22,123 nucleotides of DNA from an uncultured Clostridia bacterium (lineage in GTDB: Bacteria > Bacillota > Clostridia > UBA1381). The first letter of the stretch is position 1, and each line of letters begins with the position of its first letter. The translations under genes were made by a program, and so were the position numbers. The notes under the pieces are model-generated. The model ran no database searches. It was not told the DNA's origin and saw only the letters and a list, made by a program, of their open reading frames with translations. Below are positions 1-5,707 of this stretch, in pieces. The DNA lies in NCBI GenBank assembly GCA_934454035.1, contig CAKSFY010000027.1, positions 1 to 22,123 on the forward strand. Direction: 5' to 3'.

Positions 1-304
1 TGAGATTTCTGATAAGACTCTCGCCGGAAACCAGAAACTCATCCGGCATATCGTACCACGGTCCGATTTTTATTCTGCCGTCCGCAATGAGTTTTTTAAG
101 CCTGTGCTCATTTTCCGGAGCAATTTTTATATAATCCTCCAACACAATAGTCTGCCCGTCAAAGTGATATGTTTCATACTCGGGATGCTTTTCCATATAA
201 TCCAAAAGCTCGTCGGTCATTTCAACCAGTCTGTATCTGAACGATTGAAAATTCTGATACCACTCCCTGTCCCAATGCGTTCCGCTGAAATAATAAATAT
301 CCAT
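1..304 (-). CDS. Glycoside hydrolase family 38 alpha-mannosidase, N-terminal part (runs off the left edge)
   Basis: The first 101 codons of a protein that continues beyond base 1. It starts ATG at 304-302 behind a strong AAGGAGGAG site. The translation begins MDIYYFSGTHWDREWY; the T-H-W-D-R-E-W-Y block is the N-terminal signature of GH38 enzymes, whose His and Asp bind the catalytic zinc. Later stretches, FDGQTIVLEDY and IGPWYDMPDEFLVSGESLIRN, match the same fold (D-G-Q, then the G-P-W-Y and D-E-F-L blocks). No signal peptide is seen, so a cytoplasmic enzyme acting on imported mannosides or mannosylglycerate-like sugars is likely. The exact substrate cannot be told from this fragment. It is divergent from the iron-sulfur scaffold operon and has its own promoter at 340-368. 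Confidence 0.9.
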   Translation of the reverse strand, partial: MDIYYFSGTHWDREWYQNFQSFRYRLVEMTDELLDYMEKHPEYETYHFDGQTIVLEDYIKIAPENEHRLKKLIADGRIKIGPWYDMPDEFLVSGESLIRNL

Positions 305-339
305 TTTACTCCTCCTTTTAGTAAATTGATTTTACCATT

Positions 340-368
340 ATTATAAAGCAAGTTTGCTCCAAAGTCAA
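340..368 (-). promoter_or_regulatory. Promoter of the GH38 gene with a dyad in the spacer
   Basis: On the minus strand TTGACT (368-363) and TATAAT (345-340) are separated by 17 bp, a near-consensus sigma-A promoter about 35 bp from the GH38 start. The spacer holds a perfect dyad, AGCAA-GT-TTGCT at 347-358, in a good place for a repressor operator. No regulator gene is visible nearby. Confidence 0.7.
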
Positions 369-421
369 TACATTTTACAAAAAAAAGTTTTGAAATCAGA
401 GTAATTTTGTTACATAAAGTA

Positions 422-450
422 TTGCAAAAAGTCGAAAAAACTGATATAAT
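422..450 (+). promoter_or_regulatory. Promoter of the scaffold/GGGtGRT operon
   Basis: TTGCAA (422-427) and TATAAT (445-450) with an exact 17-bp spacer. Transcription would start near 457 and give a 5' leader of about 107 nt. Part of that leader can fold: TTCAGATAAT (486-495) is the inverted copy of ATTATCTGAA (525-534). I see no terminator or known riboswitch in it. Confidence 0.7.
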
Positions 451-563
451 AATTTATGTATGATAATTATTTTTTTAATACAATTTTCAGATAATCCGAA
501 AACAGCAAAACAAACGATTTTGTAATTATCTGAATGTAATTTCTTGAAAGGAGAATACAAAAC

Positions 564-1256
564 ATGAAGTATTCAAGCGAAGTAGAAGCTATGTGTCCGC
601 TCGCAAAGGGCGTAAATCATGGACCTGCACCTATTCCGCAGGAGGGCAAATGGACACAGGCAAAGGAAATTAAAGACATTTCGGGACTGACTCACGGTGT
701 GGGCTGGTGTGCACCTCAGCAGGGTACCTGCAAGCTTACTCTTAATGTCAAAGAGGGTGTAATTCAAGAAGCTCTGGTTGAAACCGTAGGATGTTCAGGT
801 ATGACTCATTCTGCTGCTATGGCTTCCGAAATTCTTGTCGGCAAAACCATTTTGGAAGCACTCAATTCCGACTTGGTATGCGATGCTATTAACACAGCTA
901 TGAGAGAATTGTTCCTGCAAATCGTGTACGGACGTACACAGACTGCATTTTCAGAGGACGGTCTGCCCATCGGCGCAGGACTTGAAGACCTCGGAAAGGG
1001 ACTCCGCTCACAGGTTGGTACTACATATGCAACTCTCAAAAAGGGTCCGAGATATCTGGAGCTGGCAGAGGGTTATATCACAAAAATTGCTATTGACGAA
1101 AATGACCAAATCATCGGCTACAAGTTCGTACACCTCGGCAAAATGATGGAAATGATTTCAAAGGGCATGGACGCAAACGAAGCTTTGGAAAAAGCAAGCG
1201 GTCAGTACGGCAGAGTTGACGATGCGGTTAAACTCATCGATCCGCGTCACGAATAA
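564..1256 (+). CDS. NifU/IscU-like iron-sulfur cluster assembly scaffold protein, partner of GGGtGRT
   Basis: A 230-residue protein with a GAAAGGAG ribosome site. Residues 70-100, around VETVGCSGM and ASEILVGKTILEAL, resemble the IscU/NifU N-terminal segment that contains a cluster-ligand Cys (here C77) followed by the ASxxxxGKTxxEA helix. Other cysteines are C11, C49, C56 and C106. Beyond about residue 115 the sequence departs from classical IscU, and the protein is much longer than IscU (about 130 residues). The next gene encodes a GGGtGRT protein 20 nt downstream; the two are usually found together in anaerobes. Cluster assembly is inferred from homology only; the client proteins and the job of the pair are not known to me. 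Confidence 0.85.
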   Translation: MKYSSEVEAMCPLAKGVNHGPAPIPQEGKWTQAKEIKDISGLTHGVGWCAPQQGTCKLTLNVKEGVIQEALVETVGCSGMTHSAAMASEILVGKTILEALNSDLVCDAINTAMRELFLQIVYGRTQTAFSEDGLPIGAGLEDLGKGLRSQVGTTYATLKKGPRYLELAEGYITKIAIDENDQIIGYKFVHLGKMMEMISKGMDANEALEKASGQYGRVDDAVKLIDPRHE

Positions 1257-1276
1257 TTGTAAGGAGGTAATTTAAA

Positions 1277-2278
1277 ATGGCATTATTTGAAAGTTATGAA
1301 AGAAGAATTGACCAAATCAACGCTGAACTCAAAAAACATGGTATCTCCTCAATCGAAGAAGCAAAGAAAATTTGTGACGATAAGGGCATCGACGTATACA
1401 ACATGGTTAAGGAAATTCAGCCGATTTGTTTTGAAAATGCATGTTGGGCGTACACTGTAGGCGCTGCAATCGCAATCAAAGACGGCGTTACAAAGGCAGC
1501 CGAAGCAGCTGAGAAAATCGGTCTCGGTTTGCAGTCATTCTGCATTCCCGGTTCTGTTGCAGACGACAGAAAAGTCGGTCTCGGTCACGGAAACCTCGGC
1601 GCAATGCTTTTGAGAGACGAAACAAAATGTTTCGCATTCCTGGCAGGTCACGAATCATTCGCAGCCGCTGAGGGCGCTATCGGTTTGGCAAAAAGCGCAA
1701 ACAAAGCAAGAAAAGAAGATTTGAAAGTTATCTTAAACGGTCTCGGAAAAGACGCTGCACAGGTAATTTCCAGAATTAACGGCTTTACATATGTTCAGAC
1801 TAAGTTTGACTATTACACAGGCAAAGTTGAAATAGTAAAAGAAATCGCTTATTCTAAGGGCGAAAGAGCAAAAGTTCGCTGCTATGGTGCAGATGATGTC
1901 CGCGAGGGCGTTGCTATCATGCACCTTGAGGGCGTAGACGTTTCTATCACAGGAAACTCAACAAACCCGACAAGATTCCAGCACCCCGTTGCCGGCACAT
2001 ACAAAAAAGAATGTATCGAGCAAGGCAAAAAATATTTCTCTGTTGCTTCGGGCGGCGGTACGGGACGTACCTTGCATCCTGATAATATGGCTGCAGGCCC
2101 TGCATCATACGGTATGACAGATACTATGGGCAGAATGCATTCAGACGCACAGTTCGCAGGCTCTTCATCAGTTCCTGCTCACGTAGAAATGATGGGCTTG
2201 ATCGGAATGGGTAATAACCCGATGGTCGGCGCTACGGTTGCAGTTGCAGTGGCTGTTGAGGAAGCTATGAATAAATAA
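1277..2278 (+). CDS. GGGtGRT family protein
   Basis: A 333-residue protein that starts behind a perfect AAGGAGGT site. The family-naming motif is seen as S-GGGTGRT-LHP at residues 258-268. The sequence is rich in Gly, Ala and Met near the C terminus and has seven cysteines (C33, C51, C56, C89, C118, C202, C246), with no signal peptide or clear membrane segment. The family is conserved in anaerobic Firmicutes and other anaerobes next to a NifU-like scaffold, as here, but I know of no established biochemical function. Co-transcription with the scaffold gene is clear from the 20-nt gap and the shared terminator. A role in building or carrying a metal cluster is an inference from the neighbour. 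Confidence 0.88.
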   Translation: MALFESYERRIDQINAELKKHGISSIEEAKKICDDKGIDVYNMVKEIQPICFENACWAYTVGAAIAIKDGVTKAAEAAEKIGLGLQSFCIPGSVADDRKVGLGHGNLGAMLLRDETKCFAFLAGHESFAAAEGAIGLAKSANKARKEDLKVILNGLGKDAAQVISRINGFTYVQTKFDYYTGKVEIVKEIAYSKGERAKVRCYGADDVREGVAIMHLEGVDVSITGNSTNPTRFQHPVAGTYKKECIEQGKKYFSVASGGGTGRTLHPDNMAAGPASYGMTDTMGRMHSDAQFAGSSSVPAHVEMMGLIGMGNNPMVGATVAVAVAVEEAMNK

Positions 2279-2318
2279 GCTTTCACGGCTATTTGAAGTG
2301 AATATTTGAGAATTTAAT

Positions 2319-2368
2319 GTTAGACACATCATTTCGGGATTTTTCCCTATGATGTGTCTAACTTTTTT
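2319..2368 (+). terminator. Intrinsic terminator of the scaffold/GGGtGRT operon
   Basis: GTTAGACACATCAT (2319-2332) pairs perfectly with ATGATGTGTCTAAC (2349-2362), the loop can pair further (GGGA/TCCC), and six T residues follow directly. It lies 40 bp after the stop codon of the GGGtGRT gene. Confidence 0.9.
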
Positions 2369-2392
2369 GTGTTTTGAAAGGAAGTATTCACA

Positions 2393-2530
2393 ATGAAAAA
2401 ATTGCAAATGGCAAAGACTGAAACAATCACTTTTGAAGAAGGCTGTAACAAATATTTAGACGATTGCAGACAAAGAAATCTGCGCGAGGGAACTATAATA
2501 TCCTATGCCACACGCAAAAACACGGTATGA
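2393..2530 (+). pseudogene. Truncated tyrosine recombinase (phage-type integrase) N-terminal fragment
   Basis: An intact start with a GAAAGGAAG ribosome site at 2376-2384 leads into only 45 codons. The stretch TFEEGCNKYLDDC, followed by LREGTIISY, looks like the N-terminal SAM-like arm-binding/core-binding domain of XerC/XerD and phage integrases (pattern F-x-E-x-x-x-x-Y-L-x-x-C, then L-x-x-x-T-I-x-x-Y). The catalytic domain (R-H-x-x-R-Y) is absent: a stop follows at once and the downstream DNA is unrelated. I read it as the stub left by a deletion or replacement. It is too short to be certain, and it could instead be a genuine small protein. Confidence 0.5.
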
Positions 2531-2550
2531 ATTCTAAATTATCCCTGGTA

Positions 2551-2609
2551 AAATAATAAAAAAGGGGCAATCCCTCATTTTGTGTAAACCTCAAAATGAG
2601 GGATTGCCC
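2551..2609 (-). terminator. Intrinsic terminator of the 2617-3390 gene
   Basis: A perfect 17-bp stem: GGGCAATCCCTCATTTT at 2565-2581 and its complement at 2593-2609, with an 11-nt loop. Read on the minus strand the stem is followed by C and TTTTTTATTATTTT. It starts 8 bp after the stop codon of the minus-strand gene. Confidence 0.88.
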
Positions 2610-2616
2610 TATTAAG

Positions 2617-3390
2617 TTATATTACTTTATCTTGAAAGCCAATCCATACCTCATTAAGTTCCGCTTCATATGTTACTGAGACAAGCTCTCCATCCTTCAC
2701 AAAATAATATGAAATATGTTTGTCATCAGATTCATTGTCATATTCTTTCCAGCCATATGTATACAAATATAACATATATTCAACCATATCAATCTTATCG
2801 CCTTCTTCAGTATAGTTATACATATATATGTAATTTTTATCACGTACCCATATTTCATTTGGTCTTTCACCAATTACTGAAGAATAATTTGGAATACTTG
2901 TATTTCTATAGTATTGATTGTATAAATCGGAATAAGTGATGTCAACTTTTTTGCTAGTTTTATTATTGTTTGAAATAATAACCGTTTGTGTAACACTATC
3001 CCAATTTACTTCTGCGCCGAAAGCTTCAGAAATAGCTCTCACAGGCACTAATGTTCTATTGTTAACAACACATGCAGGGGTATCGAGAGCAATAGAAGAT
3101 CCGTTTACATATATTTTTGAATTACCTATTGTTAATACTACGGTTGTATTATCTTTTGTAGCCGTCACAGTTTTTGTAGCATTATCCCAGTCAACAACAG
3201 CTCCAAGAGACTCAAATATCTTTCTAAGCGGCACCATTGTTCTATTGTTAATTACTTGTGGCGACACATCAAAATCGATTTGATTTCCGTCTATCATTAC
3301 ACCAATGCTACTATTTGCCATAGCCGAGGTAATATATGCTGCAGATAACACTATTACCAAAAAAACAGATAATATTTTTTTTATTTTCAT
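2617..3390 (-). CDS. Secreted protein with copper amine oxidase N-terminal-like domain
   Basis: A 257-residue protein with a Sec signal peptide (MKIKKI, a hydrophobic core, then A-M-A-N near residue 25). Residues about 30-142 carry two copies of the pattern N-N-R-T-x-V-P-x-R-x-x-x-E-x-x-G-A-x-V-x-W-D, typical of the copper amine oxidase N-terminal-like domain (Pfam CuAO N1), which despite the name has no oxidase activity and is common in cell-surface proteins of clostridia. The remaining 115 residues are rich in Tyr, Asp and Glu and resemble nothing I recognise. A GAAAGG site precedes the ATG, and a TATAAT hexamer lies at 3428-3423 on the minus strand without a good -35. It lies next to a second protein of the same type (3458-4441), and a strong terminator follows. 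The function is unknown; a cell-surface role is inferred. Confidence 0.82.
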   Translation of the reverse strand: MKIKKILSVFLVIVLSAAYITSAMANSSIGVMIDGNQIDFDVSPQVINNRTMVPLRKIFESLGAVVDWDNATKTVTATKDNTTVVLTIGNSKIYVNGSSIALDTPACVVNNRTLVPVRAISEAFGAEVNWDSVTQTVIISNNNKTSKKVDITYSDLYNQYYRNTSIPNYSSVIGERPNEIWVRDKNYIYMYNYTEEGDKIDMVEYMLYLYTYGWKEYDNESDDKHISYYFVKDGELVSVTYEAELNEVWIGFQDKVI

Positions 3391-3457
3391 TTTTTATACC
3401 TTTCTGAATTTTCTCACTATAAATTATACTTTTTTTAATACTGGAAAACTAACATAA

Positions 3458-4441
3458 TTAAATACACTTGATCCAAGTATTTGTATTTTGAGATTTATTA
3501 GGAACACGTAAAAGTATTGAATCAACATTCTTTGGAATTAATATTCCGATAATTGCTTTGCCCGAACTTCCGGGGTATAACTCCGTATCAAAAATACCAT
3601 ATCCCTTACATCTTTTACTGAGAGCTGCAGTATTTGCAATATTTACTCTGCTTCCGCTTGAGGAAAAAAATGTATTCGTAAATATTAAGTCACTAGCCTT
3701 AAGAGATTTTCCACCATTACCAGAACATGAAATATATCTTATATTAAATTCAAAAAAACACCATTCTTGAGATGAATTTGGTTTTTCATTAAACATATTT
3801 TCATATTCAGCTATCCTATTTGCCTCTGCCCCTCTTACAGCATATACACATTCTATTGCAACCTGTTTTTTAGGGTCACCTGTCCATTTCTGGAATGTAA
3901 TCTCTGCACCATCAGTTGCAGAAAATGGATTTGACATTGTTCCTTTTGGAACTTTACTTACTGCGTTTTCTCGCCTTATCCTTTCATTTTTATATTCAGG
4001 TGTATTTATAAGCCATTTATAAGTAGAATCGGAATTGATAAACAAGGTTTTTGTCGGTTCATCCCATGTATATGACACACCCATATTGTAAATAAGAAAA
4101 TTAGCAGGAATCATAATCCTTCCGTTTATAATCTTTGGGACAACATCAAGTCCAAACCACACACCGTCTTGCGCATAAACACTGGCACTTCCCATTTTAA
4201 AGTAAAATGTTGTAATGCCATTTGAAACTTGAAAATTTTGTCCGTTTACACTGCAAGAATAACCCAATTCTCCTGCAATATCTAAAATCGGGATCATGTC
4301 GAATTGACCAACTGTTGAAAATTCTCTTGTCACATATGTATTATTAACATACATATGCGTCTGTTCAGCTAACGCTGTTGTTCCAAATAACAGTAATGTT
4401 GTCATTACTGTTATAAGCGCTGCAATTAACCTTTTTTTCAT
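3458..4441 (-). CDS. Secreted protein with copper amine oxidase-like stalk domain and a C-terminal DUF4352-like domain
   Basis: A 327-residue protein with a clear signal peptide (MKKRLIAALITVMTTLLL, then A-L-A-E near residue 26) and a GGAGGG ribosome site. Residues about 30-155 form a copper amine oxidase N-terminal-like domain; the typical block is present as NGRIMIPANFLIYNMGVSYTW followed by DEPTKTLFI. From about 170 onward a beta-rich domain begins with N-P-F-S, contains Y-E-N-M-F, and has runs such as ASDLIFTNTFFSSSGSRV; this suggests a DUF4352-type immunoglobulin-like fold, but I am not sure. Expected location is the cell surface or medium. A TATAAT hexamer lies at 4507-4502 on the minus strand with no clear -35. 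No terminator separates it from the next minus-strand gene 67 bp on, so read-through is possible. Confidence 0.8.
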   Translation of the reverse strand: MKKRLIAALITVMTTLLLFGTTALAEQTHMYVNNTYVTREFSTVGQFDMIPILDIAGELGYSCSVNGQNFQVSNGITTFYFKMGSASVYAQDGVWFGLDVVPKIINGRIMIPANFLIYNMGVSYTWDEPTKTLFINSDSTYKWLINTPEYKNERIRRENAVSKVPKGTMSNPFSATDGAEITFQKWTGDPKKQVAIECVYAVRGAEANRIAEYENMFNEKPNSSQEWCFFEFNIRYISCSGNGGKSLKASDLIFTNTFFSSSGSRVNIANTAALSKRCKGYGIFDTELYPGSSGKAIIGILIPKNVDSILLRVPNKSQNTNTWIKCI

Positions 4442-4590
4442 TGAATAACCCTCCGTTTAATATACTGTTTTCGTAAATAAAATTTTTAGTAATAAATAAT
4501 AATTATATTCACACTATCCCCTTTCTTTTTTTATTCCTGCTGATTGCAAAGGTTTAAAAAATCAAATACCAAGCAAATTTTACATGCTAT

Positions 4591-4675
4591 AGGATAATAT
4601 TTTTTACTTAATAATATCCTCCCGTCATATGAATATGTTCATATTCATATGACACCCTCCTTTAGGCAAGGAGGG
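4591..4675. promoter_or_regulatory. Three tandem hairpins enclosing a tiny ORF with ribosome sites (orphan leader?)
   Basis: Three stem-loops lie end to end: AGGATAATATT/AATAATATCCT (4591-4601 and 4610-4620, one mismatch), a perfect 14-2-14 palindrome (4624-4653), and CCCTCCTT/AAGGAGGG (4655-4662 and 4668-4675). On the minus strand GGAGGG (4660-4655) sits 6 nt before an ATG, and the ORF MNMNIFI (4648-4625) exactly fills the palindrome. It is followed by a second site, GGGAGGA (4623-4617). This is the arrangement of a translational-attenuation leader, but no sensible ORF follows the second site. It is either a remnant or part of the long 5' leader of the 3458-4441 gene. Confidence 0.45.
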
Positions 4676-4865
4676 CATTACTCCGTCAACTATAGCAACA
4701 CAAAAAATTTGCAAAAACAACTTATACTTTTTAATATTACAATCAACTATTTTAAATTACTATAAATGCTGACTATACCACCTCTCATTGTTTTACACAT
4801 TCATAAACAACACAATACTGAAAATTATGTTTTTATTTCAATGTATATTTCTAAATTCTCACGCA

Positions 4866-5088
4866 ATAAAAAATGCGTGGTATAAAATCCTATACCACGC
4901 ACAAAAACGCGGCTTGGATTTAGGTTACCACACACTATAATCTTAATATGAAATTACAAAGCAAATATCATATTAAAGCCTGCGTTTTTAACAAACATCA
5001 TTTGCTTTGTAATATCATAAAAAGACACCAAAAGAAAGGATATCCATTCAGATATTCAAAAAAAATATTAAAATTATAGTATGTGGTA
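4866..5088 (-). ncRNA. Putative structured small RNA, about 220 nt, with long helices and a possible pseudoknot
   Basis: This is a complete minus-strand unit with its own promoter (5094-5122) and terminator (4868-4901) and no credible ORF. Helix P1 pairs 5090-5073 with 4941-4924 over 18 bp; the only non-Watson-Crick position is U-G on this strand but would be C-A on the other, which favours the minus strand as the RNA. Helix P2 pairs ATTACAAAGCAAAT (5013-5000) with ATTTGCTTTGTAAT (4966-4953), and extends by AUGA/UCAU beyond a U-U mismatch. The P2 loop segment AAAAACGCAGGC (4989-4978) is complementary to GCCGCGTTTTT (4913-4903), downstream of P1, with one bulged A; this would make a pseudoknot. 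I recognise no known RNA class. Other readings are a decayed transposon end or a MITE-like palindrome. Confidence 0.55.
4868..4901 (-). terminator. Intrinsic terminator of the putative small RNA
   Basis: TGCGTGGTATA (4874-4884) and TATACCACGCA (4891-4901) form a perfect 11-bp stem with a 6-nt loop. On the minus strand it is followed by TTTTTT (4873-4868). There is no T run on the plus-strand side. Confidence 0.8.
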
Positions 5089-5093
5089 ACTAT

Positions 5094-5122
5094 ATTATAC
5101 CACTACTAAATATAAAAATCAA
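5094..5122 (-). promoter_or_regulatory. Promoter of the putative small RNA, with a dyad over the -10
   Basis: On the minus strand TTGATT (5122-5117) and TATAAT (5099-5094) are spaced by exactly 17 bp. A dyad GTGGTA-N9-TACCAC (5083-5088 and 5098-5103) spans the -10 and the likely start near 5088, and could be an operator. The flanking DNA from 5123 to 5212 is AT-rich and holds nothing else I can name. Confidence 0.6.
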
Positions 5123-5212
5123 GATTTCTTTTATTTTTTTGTAAATATGTTGTTTTTTATCCTTATTTTGGAACTAAAAGAATCTAAAATAAATTAAAAC
5201 TCACCTGCACAA

Positions 5213-5255
5213 ACAAAAAAAGCAGCCGTCTGTCTCGTTATGAGACAGACAGCTG
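5213..5255 (-). terminator. Intrinsic terminator of the pyr operon
   Basis: Read on the minus strand CAGCTGTCTGTCTC (5255-5242) pairs with GAGACAGACGGCTG (5236-5223) with a single U-G pair and a 5-nt loop, then C and TTTTTTT (5221-5215). It lies about 22 bp after the pyrI stop codon. Confidence 0.92.
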
Positions 5256-5277
5256 ATTCTTTTGTCATATACTTTTA

Positions 5278-5694
5278 TTATTTTGCCTTTGCCTCGCAAT
5301 ATACACATCTGTATACCCGGTTTTCTCTTTCGGTCAATTTAAAAATATGCGGAATGTCCGGCTCCTGGGAGGTTATACACCTCGGGTTCTTGCACTTTAA
5401 TACGTTCACTATTTTCTCCGGCAGTTCGGGAGTGCGTTTTTCCACCCTTTTTCCGTCTTTTATAATATTTATGGTCGCCTCAGGGTCAACAAATCCCAGA
5501 ACATCCATATCAATATCAAAATCATCATCAATTTTGATTATGTCCTTTTTGCCCATTTTTTTGCTCTGCACGTTTTTAATTATTGCAACGGAGCAGTCGA
5601 GCTTTTCAAGCTGCAAAAGTCCGTATAACTCCATTGCGCGTCCTGCTTTGATATGGTCAATCACAATTCCGTTTTTGATTTCGTCAATATTCAT
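5278..5694 (-). CDS. pyrI: Aspartate carbamoyltransferase regulatory subunit
   Basis: A 138-residue protein, slightly shorter than the 153 of E. coli PyrI. The C-terminal zinc domain is plain: four cysteines, C101 and C106 (CKNPRC) and C130 and C133 (CVYC), spaced as in E. coli. The N-terminal part (I-x-x-G-x-V-I-D-H-I, G-R-A, then LLQLEK) matches the allosteric nucleotide-binding domain that senses ATP, CTP and UTP. With pyrB 13 nt upstream it should form the class B dodecameric enzyme at the first committed step of UMP synthesis. The ribosome site AAGGAGG is strong. It is the last gene of the operon. PyrI adds feedback control at the protein level to the leader attenuator at the RNA level. 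Confidence 0.96.
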   Translation of the reverse strand: MNIDEIKNGIVIDHIKAGRAMELYGLLQLEKLDCSVAIIKNVQSKKMGKKDIIKIDDDFDIDMDVLGFVDPEATINIIKDGKRVEKRTPELPEKIVNVLKCKNPRCITSQEPDIPHIFKLTERENRVYRCVYCEAKAK

Positions 5695-5707
5695 TGTTCA
5701 AGCCTCC

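Noticed and set aside
104..346. An 80-codon plus-strand ORF over the left end
   Set aside because: It is the shadow of the GH38 coding sequence on the other strand, has no ribosome site, and crosses the GH38 promoter.
2565..2609. The 17-bp hairpin as a plus-strand terminator for the integrase stub
   Set aside because: There is no T run on the plus-strand side (TATTAAG follows); the T run is on the minus side, so it serves the minus-strand gene.
2936..3283. A 115-codon plus-strand ORF opposite the secreted protein gene
   Set aside because: It lies fully antisense to a gene with signal peptide, domain repeats, ribosome site and terminator, and resembles no protein I know.
4914..4941. A plus-strand promoter (TTGGAT-16-TATAAT) in the left arm of the P1 repeat
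   Set aside because: The spacer is short, there is no matching plus-strand terminator or ORF, and the TATAAT is part of the inverted repeat. The minus-strand promoter is better.
4990..5000. A small minus-strand ORF of 15 codons (start MMFVKNAGF) inside the putative RNA
   Set aside because: It has no ribosome site, and its codons lie in the P2 loop and arm; better explained by RNA structure.
4924..5090. A MITE with 18-bp terminal inverted repeats
   Set aside because: No target-site duplication is seen at the ends, and the promoter, U-G pair and terminator fit a transcribed RNA better. I keep it as an alternative reading only.
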